DNA from: Phycisphaerales bacterium | GTDB taxonomy: Bacteria; Planctomycetota; Phycisphaerae; Phycisphaerales; UBA1924 | Direction: 5' to 3' | DNA: 64,000 nt | Assembly: GCA_020427395.1 (NCBI GenBank) | Contig: JAGQON010000017.1 | Coordinates: 1 to 64,000 of the forward strand | In this document: positions 60,254 through 64,000 of the stretch, in pieces | Layout: every line of letters begins with the position of its first letter | Numbering within the stretch: the first letter of the stretch is position 1 | Notes under the pieces: model-generated | What the model was told of the DNA's origin: nothing | Seen by the model: only the letters and a program-made list of their open reading frames with translations | Database searches by the model: none | Position numbers and translations under genes: made by a program

Positions 60254-60339
60254 TGCCCAGGAGAGGACTCGAACCTCCACTCTCGTAAATGAGAACCACC
60301 ACCTCAAGGTGGCGCGTCTACCAATTCCGCCACCTGGGC
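60254..60339 (-). tRNA. tRNA-Leu (anticodon GAG)
   Basis: 86-nt class II tRNA on the minus strand. Acceptor GCCCAGG pairs with CCTGGGC, D arm with GGTAGACGC, anticodon stem CCACC/GGTGG with loop TTGAGGT (anticodon GAG, plus-strand 60303-60305), long variable arm (TTCTC...GAGAG type), T arm GGAGGTTCGAGTCCTCT, discriminator A. CCA not encoded. Confidence 0.96.
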
Positions 60340-60356
60340 CAAGTTATGCGAGGAGA

Positions 60357-60384
60357 AGTATACACCGTTCGTGGGCGATGTCGA
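60357..60384 (-). promoter_or_regulatory. putative promoter of tRNA-Leu
   Basis: Minus strand: -35 TCGACA (60379-60384, 5 of 6 to TTGACA), 16-nt spacer, -10 TATACT (60357-60362, 5 of 6). Start is expected near 60350, 11 nt before the tRNA. Confidence 0.55.
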
Positions 60385-60522
60385 GCGTCCTTGGCGCGAA
60401 TGGGAATCAACATCGGGATCGATTATCGGTCTCGAACCTGATCGCGCCAAAGGGCGCGACTATGATGCGCGAACGCGGTTTCCCATCCCCCCGGAGGCCA
60501 GAATCAAAGGGATACAGGATCG

Positions 60523-60993
60523 ATGAGCACCGATATGGCAGACACCAAACAGAGTTTGTACGAGCATGTGCGTCAGGGCGCGCAGGAAGCGGATGTCTTC
60601 GCGGCGGTCAAGATTGACGAACGCGGGGTTTGCTGCGAGGCCGATGGGTCCGCCGAGCCCGCATTCTACCGGGTTTATGAGGAAGAGGGCGACATCTGGA
60701 TCGCCCTTGAGACCGAGGATCGTTGGCTTTCCGGCTCGATCGAGGCCGACCTAGTCAATACCGGGGACAAGCTCGACGAACTGCTCGAAGAGGAAATCAT
60801 TGATCTGGGCGACGACCGCGCGGTGGTCGAGTTCGAGCACTTCCGCTCGCCAGAGAAGGTCTATGTGTTCCGCTCCAAGCTGAGCGTCCCGCTGAGCAGC
60901 CCCGACGCTGCATCGCGTGCTCTCATCTGGTTGCTGGGGTACGAGACGGTCTTCCGAGATCTGGGTGATATGAGTGAGGATGAGGACGACTGA
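60523..60993 (+). CDS. acidic protein of unknown function
   Basis: 156 residues (ATG at 60523; a second ATG four codons on is possible). Strongly acidic, with no signal peptide or membrane segment. Core strands VFAAVKIDERGVCCEADG, FYRVYEEEGDIWIALET, RWLSGSIEADLVNTGDKL suggest an alpha/beta fold; the C-terminus is SEDEDD. No family recognised. It precedes the glycosyltransferase by 46 nt on the same strand, so the two may be co-transcribed. Confidence 0.7.
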   Translation: MSTDMADTKQSLYEHVRQGAQEADVFAAVKIDERGVCCEADGSAEPAFYRVYEEEGDIWIALETEDRWLSGSIEADLVNTGDKLDELLEEEIIDLGDDRAVVEFEHFRSPEKVYVFRSKLSVPLSSPDAASRALIWLLGYETVFRDLGDMSEDEDD

Positions 60994-61039
60994 GCGGGGC
61001 TCAGGAGTTCGTCCCATACGGGCAAAGGCGGCTGGGATC

Positions 61040-62512
61040 ATGCGCATTCTGATGCTCGGATGGGAGTTTCCCCCCTTCATGGCCGGCGGTCTGGGGACCG
61101 CCGTTGAGGGACTCACACGCTCACTCGTCAACCAGGGGCATGAGGTCGTGTTCGTGCTGCCCCAGCCCGTGCCCGAGGGGCACCGCTCGCATGTCGAACT
61201 CATCGGCCCCCGTGTGCTTGCCCAGCGGGCACAGTCGCTGCGCAAGGGTGTGCTCCAGCCCCAGCCGGTGGAGGGCGGGCGGGAGCCCGAGCCGACTGAG
61301 GACCTCCGAGAGGACAGCCCACGCCTAATCGAGACGCTGACCCGACGCATCGAGCAGTTCGAGGCCAGCTATCCCAGCTCCTACCCCGGCGTCGATGTTG
61401 GCAATACGCTCGAACGCCTGATCCGCGAGATCCGTGAGACACACGCGGTCCAGCAGCAAGCGATCGCTGAGCTCAACGACCCGAGCGGCTTCAAGGCCCT
61501 GCAGACCGCCAGCGCCGAGCAGATCGCCGACGCGTTTGAATCATTGCTCGACTCGGTCGACGGGCTCGGCACGTGCAGCAGCGGGTACGGCAGCGACCTT
61601 TTCGGCGATGCCCAACGCTACGCCCGCCTGGTCGCGGCGCTGGGTCTGACCGAGCGGTTCGATGTGATCCACGCCCACGACTGGCTGACCTACCCAGCGG
61701 GGCTGCTGCTCAAGCAGATCACCCGCAAACCGCTGGTGTGCCATATCCACGCCACGGAGTTCGACCGCTCCGGAGAGCACATCAATCAGGGTGTGTACGA
61801 CATCGAGCGAGCTGGGCTCAACGGCGCGGACCGCGTGATCGCTGTCTCGCGACTGACCAAGTCGATCGTACACCGCAAGTACGGGGTGCCCGACAACAAA
61901 ATCGATGTCGTGTACAACGGCGTCGCCCAGCACGAGGCCCAGCCCCAGCGTGGTGCGGCCATCGAGAGCGATGAAAAGATCGTCCTCTTCCTTGGGCGGA
62001 TCACGATGCAGAAGGGGCCCGAGTATTTCATCCAGGCCGCCAAGCGGGTGCTGGAGAAAGACGAGAAGGTCAAGTTCGTGGTCGCGGGCTCCGGCGATAT
62101 GGCGGTTCGGATGATCGAGCATGCCGCATCGATCGGGATCGGGCACAAGGTGCTCTTCACGGGCTTCCTTCGCGGGCGCGATGTCGATCGGGTCTACCAG
62201 ATGGCAGACTGCTATGTGATGCCCAGCGTGTCCGAGCCCTTCGGGATCGCACCGCTGGAGGCGATGCGCAACGATGTGCCGGTGATCGTATCCAAGCAGT
62301 CGGGCGTGTCGGAGGTGCTGACGCACTGCCTGAAGGTTGACTTCTGGGACACCGACGAGATGGCCAACAAGATCGTGGCGGTGCTGCGTTACCCGCCGCT
62401 GGGGCAGACGCTCCGCGAGCACGGGCGATTTGAGCTGCGCGGCCTCAACTGGGACGGCGCGGCCGAGAAGTGCGTGCGGGTCTACGGGCGGGCGATGGCC
62501 GAGCAGCGATGA
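61040..62512 (+). CDS. GT4/GT5-type glycosyltransferase (glycogen-synthase-like)
   Basis: 490 residues from ATG at 61040 (MRILMLGWEFPPFMAGGLGTAVEGL), whose GGLGT loop is the nucleotide-sugar phosphate loop of glycogen synthases. An insert of about 110 helical residues (80-190) precedes FDVIHAHDWLTYPAGLLL. The C-terminal GT-B half has VLFLGRITMQKGPEYFIQAA (split), FTGFLRGRDVDRVY and MPSVSEPFGIAPLEAM with the E-x7-E motif. It adds glucose or another sugar from a nucleotide donor to an alpha-glucan or glycan. With the GH15 enzyme at 36 kb, glycogen turnover is possible but unproven. Confidence 0.85.
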   Translation: MRILMLGWEFPPFMAGGLGTAVEGLTRSLVNQGHEVVFVLPQPVPEGHRSHVELIGPRVLAQRAQSLRKGVLQPQPVEGGREPEPTEDLREDSPRLIETLTRRIEQFEASYPSSYPGVDVGNTLERLIREIRETHAVQQQAIAELNDPSGFKALQTASAEQIADAFESLLDSVDGLGTCSSGYGSDLFGDAQRYARLVAALGLTERFDVIHAHDWLTYPAGLLLKQITRKPLVCHIHATEFDRSGEHINQGVYDIERAGLNGADRVIAVSRLTKSIVHRKYGVPDNKIDVVYNGVAQHEAQPQRGAAIESDEKIVLFLGRITMQKGPEYFIQAAKRVLEKDEKVKFVVAGSGDMAVRMIEHAASIGIGHKVLFTGFLRGRDVDRVYQMADCYVMPSVSEPFGIAPLEAMRNDVPVIVSKQSGVSEVLTHCLKVDFWDTDEMANKIVAVLRYPPLGQTLREHGRFELRGLNWDGAAEKCVRVYGRAMAEQR

Positions 62513-62524
62513 GCGAGCTTTGAA

Positions 62525-64000
62525 TCAGCCCACATCCCGTCCCTGGAACAGGAACACCGCCAGCGACAGGAAGACCACGATCTGGCAGCCGCCGTAGAGG
62601 TACACCAGCACCACATGCGAGAACGGGATGGGCTGGTTCTGCGTGATCGCATCGAGCAGCCAGAACGACTGCATGTTGGGGACGACCGACCAGACCATCA
62701 GCGGGAGCGGGTGGGTGATCGTGCGCTGGCGGAAGAGCGAATCGCCCGGAAGTGGTGGGCGTGAGAGTGGTAGGGCGTCCTCGCCGACCTGCATGATGGC
62801 GATCCGGTCGTCGTCGATTTCGCTGATGAAGAGCCCGGGCTCTCCGCGGGTGTTCGCTTCGACCGGTGTGCCCGGGGCGAGGGGCTGGAACTCGGGCGTG
62901 ATCATACCGACGCCCGATGGCGAGGCGCCGTAGAACACCGGATCGCCGACCGCGATGTCCTCGCGGGATGGGCCCAGGAGCGTGATGAACAGGGTTGAGC
63001 CGGGCTCGCGGAGCATCACCTGGTTGAAATAGGATTCCTCCTTGAGCGGCTCCTGATCAAAGTTCAGTAGTTCGACCAGACTGACATACTGGCGTGGGTC
63101 GTAGCCGGCGTCGATGAAGTCCTCGACGCTCATGTTGTTCCGCTTGGCCGCCAGTTCCCAGACCTGATCATTGAAGAAGTCGTAGAGATCGAGGTTGGTG
63201 GGGGAGTCGACCACGGCGACGACGCCGAAGCGAGAGTTCTCGAAGATACCGCGCCCGAACCAGTAGTTTGAGAGTAGCCCGATGACAAACACGCCAGCAC
63301 AGATGGCGATGGTGAGCACCTGCCCGAGGCGGGTGGAGACGGCCGTCGCGATCGAGGTCATGACGAGCAGCGCCATCGCCAGGCAAGCGCAGGCGAGCAT
63401 GATCTGGGGCTTGAAGTTCTCGCTGGGGTCCATCAGCGACCAGTCTTCATCGATGAAGAGCGTCGCGATGTAGCCGATCCAGATGAGAGGGAGCAGCACG
63501 AGCGAAGCCGTCTGCCCGAAAGACCAGCCGTAGAGGTAGTTCCCCAGCGATCCGATCAGCACCGAGAGGGCGATGGAGCCGACAGAGAAGGTGATGACGG
63601 GCCAGACTGGGTCTTCCGCGGCGGTCGAGAGGATGCCGTGACGAATACCGAAGAGCAGAAAAGCGATCATGATCGCGATGGCGACGATCATGGCACCGGC
63701 GATCCCGATGAACTTGCCCAGGATCACGCTGGTGCGTGAGATGGGCTTGGACACGACGGTGAGGACGGTCTTGTTCTCGATCTCGCGTGAGATGGCGGCG
63801 GTAGAGATAAATGATGCGAGCAGGATGCCCAAGAGGAAGACGCCGCCCATGGAGACATCGAGAAGCATCTTGTCGTCGCCTGTGACCTCGCCGGGCACAT
63901 TGCTGGCGCCCATGGTGAAGCCGACGATCCAGGTATTGAGAAGCTGGATAAACCCGGCGAGCAGCAGCATGATGTAAAACACCGGCTGCCGGATGCTCTC
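62525..64000 (-). CDS. ABC-2-type transporter permease (5' end outside the window)
   Basis: The minus frame is open to the right edge; a GTG at 63982 is not the start because ESIRQP continues before PVFYIMLLLAGF, typical of the interior of such permeases. About 491 residues are visible. Six or more membrane helices: FYIMLLLAGFIQLLNTW, GVFLLGILLASFISTAAI, GAMIVAIAIMIAFLLFG and later ones, with AISREIENKTVLTVVSKPISR, the loop typical of NosY/GldF-like ABC-2 subunits. A large outside domain (about 240-400) precedes the last helix. It should pair with an ATPase encoded beyond the window. Confidence 0.82.
   Translation of the reverse strand, partial: ESIRQPVFYIMLLLAGFIQLLNTWIVGFTMGASNVPGEVTGDDKMLLDVSMGGVFLLGILLASFISTAAISREIENKTVLTVVSKPISRTSVILGKFIGIAGAMIVAIAIMIAFLLFGIRHGILSTAAEDPVWPVITFSVGSIALSVLIGSLGNYLYGWSFGQTASLVLLPLIWIGYIATLFIDEDWSLMDPSENFKPQIMLACACLAMALLVMTSIATAVSTRLGQVLTIAICAGVFVIGLLSNYWFGRGIFENSRFGVVAVVDSPTNLDLYDFFNDQVWELAAKRNNMSVEDFIDAGYDPRQYVSLVELLNFDQEPLKEESYFNQVMLREPGSTLFITLLGPSREDIAVGDPVFYGASPSGVGMITPEFQPLAPGTPVEANTRGEPGLFISEIDDDRIAIMQVGEDALPLSRPPLPGDSLFRQRTITHPLPLMVWSVVPNMQSFWLLDAITQNQPIPFSHVVLVYLYGGCQIVVFLSLAVFLFQGRDVG

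Noticed and set aside
60442..60459. TCGCGCC/GGCGCGA stem in the gap after tRNA-Leu promoter
   Set aside because: Seven-base GC-rich stem without U-run; not distinguishable from background.

Overview
The window is chromosomal DNA of a GC-rich (about 60 %) bacterium, most likely a planctomycete of the Phycisphaerae/Phycisphaerales type. The pointers are: three separate proteins with a pseudopilin N-terminus (GFTLIELLVV-like) and otherwise unrelated bodies; two secreted proteins ending in a VPAPG variant of the PEP-CTERM sorting tail; a secreted protein with dockerin-like repeats; a membrane protein with the C-terminal zinc ribbon CxRCGYDLTG...CPECG that I associate with planctomycetes; and many signal-peptide proteins of unknown function beside standard housekeeping genes. 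The taxonomic call is inference from these traits, not from a marker-gene search.

Layout. 1-8.9 kb: tail of an adrenodoxin-type ferredoxin, a PNGase F-like secreted protein, rlmE, a BatA/VWA membrane protein, a secreted unknown, a glycine-zipper lipoprotein, lepA and a small membrane protein. 8.9-9.5 kb: a REP-associated tyrosine transposase (RAYT) between two inverted copies of a 38-nt palindromic element. 9.6-15.1 kb: aspartyl-protease-like protein, phosphoesterase, FkbM methyltransferase, histidine phosphatase, nitroreductase, an unknown membrane-anchored protein and a pseudopilin. 15.1-18.9 kb (minus strand): a cobalamin riboswitch followed by a compact operon of four genes, namely a PEP-CTERM surface protein, a PQQ-type beta-propeller, a pseudopilin-like protein and a BFD-like [2Fe-2S] protein. 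This is the most unusual part of the window. 19-26.2 kb: recQ-like helicase, a low-GC membrane gene, FKBP, glycosyltransferase, methyltransferase, lipoprotein, VOC protein, DUF1569 protein and an Eis-like acetyltransferase. 26.2-32.1 kb (minus): rpmF-plsX-fabH-[asparagine-synthase-like]-fabD-fabG, a fatty-acid/phospholipid cluster with an inserted amidotransferase-like gene. 32.3 kb: tRNA-Lys(CUU) with promoter and terminator. 32.5-39 kb: a second VPAPG protein, AraC and XRE-cupin regulators, two small genes, a GH15 glucoamylase-like enzyme and a third pseudopilin. 39-41 kb: acpP-fabF plus a lone fliN. 41.4-54 kb: DUF1444 and DUF3052 proteins, FkbM methyltransferase, pabA/trpG, dockerin-like protein, oppA-oppB, a HEAT-like protein, ferredoxin-NADP reductase, a coiled-coil lipoprotein and a large membrane-anchored unknown. 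54.2-60.1 kb (minus): a complete core chemotaxis operon cheB-cheW-cheR-cheA-cheX-cheY. 60.2-64 kb: tRNA-Leu(GAG), an acidic unknown, a GT4 glycogen-synthase-like glycosyltransferase and the start-truncated part of an ABC-2-type permease.

How the genes fit together. The fab genes at 26-32 kb and acpP-fabF at 39.5-41 kb together supply most of type II fatty acid synthesis (only fabZ/fabA-, fabI- and acc-type steps are missing here). The che operon and fliN imply flagellar motility with the rest of the flagellar genes elsewhere. The riboswitch operon suggests that a set of cell-surface proteins is produced only when vitamin B12 is scarce, so a role in B12 capture or in a B12-sparing process is the working hypothesis. 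No CRISPR array, prophage, integron or rRNA operon was seen.
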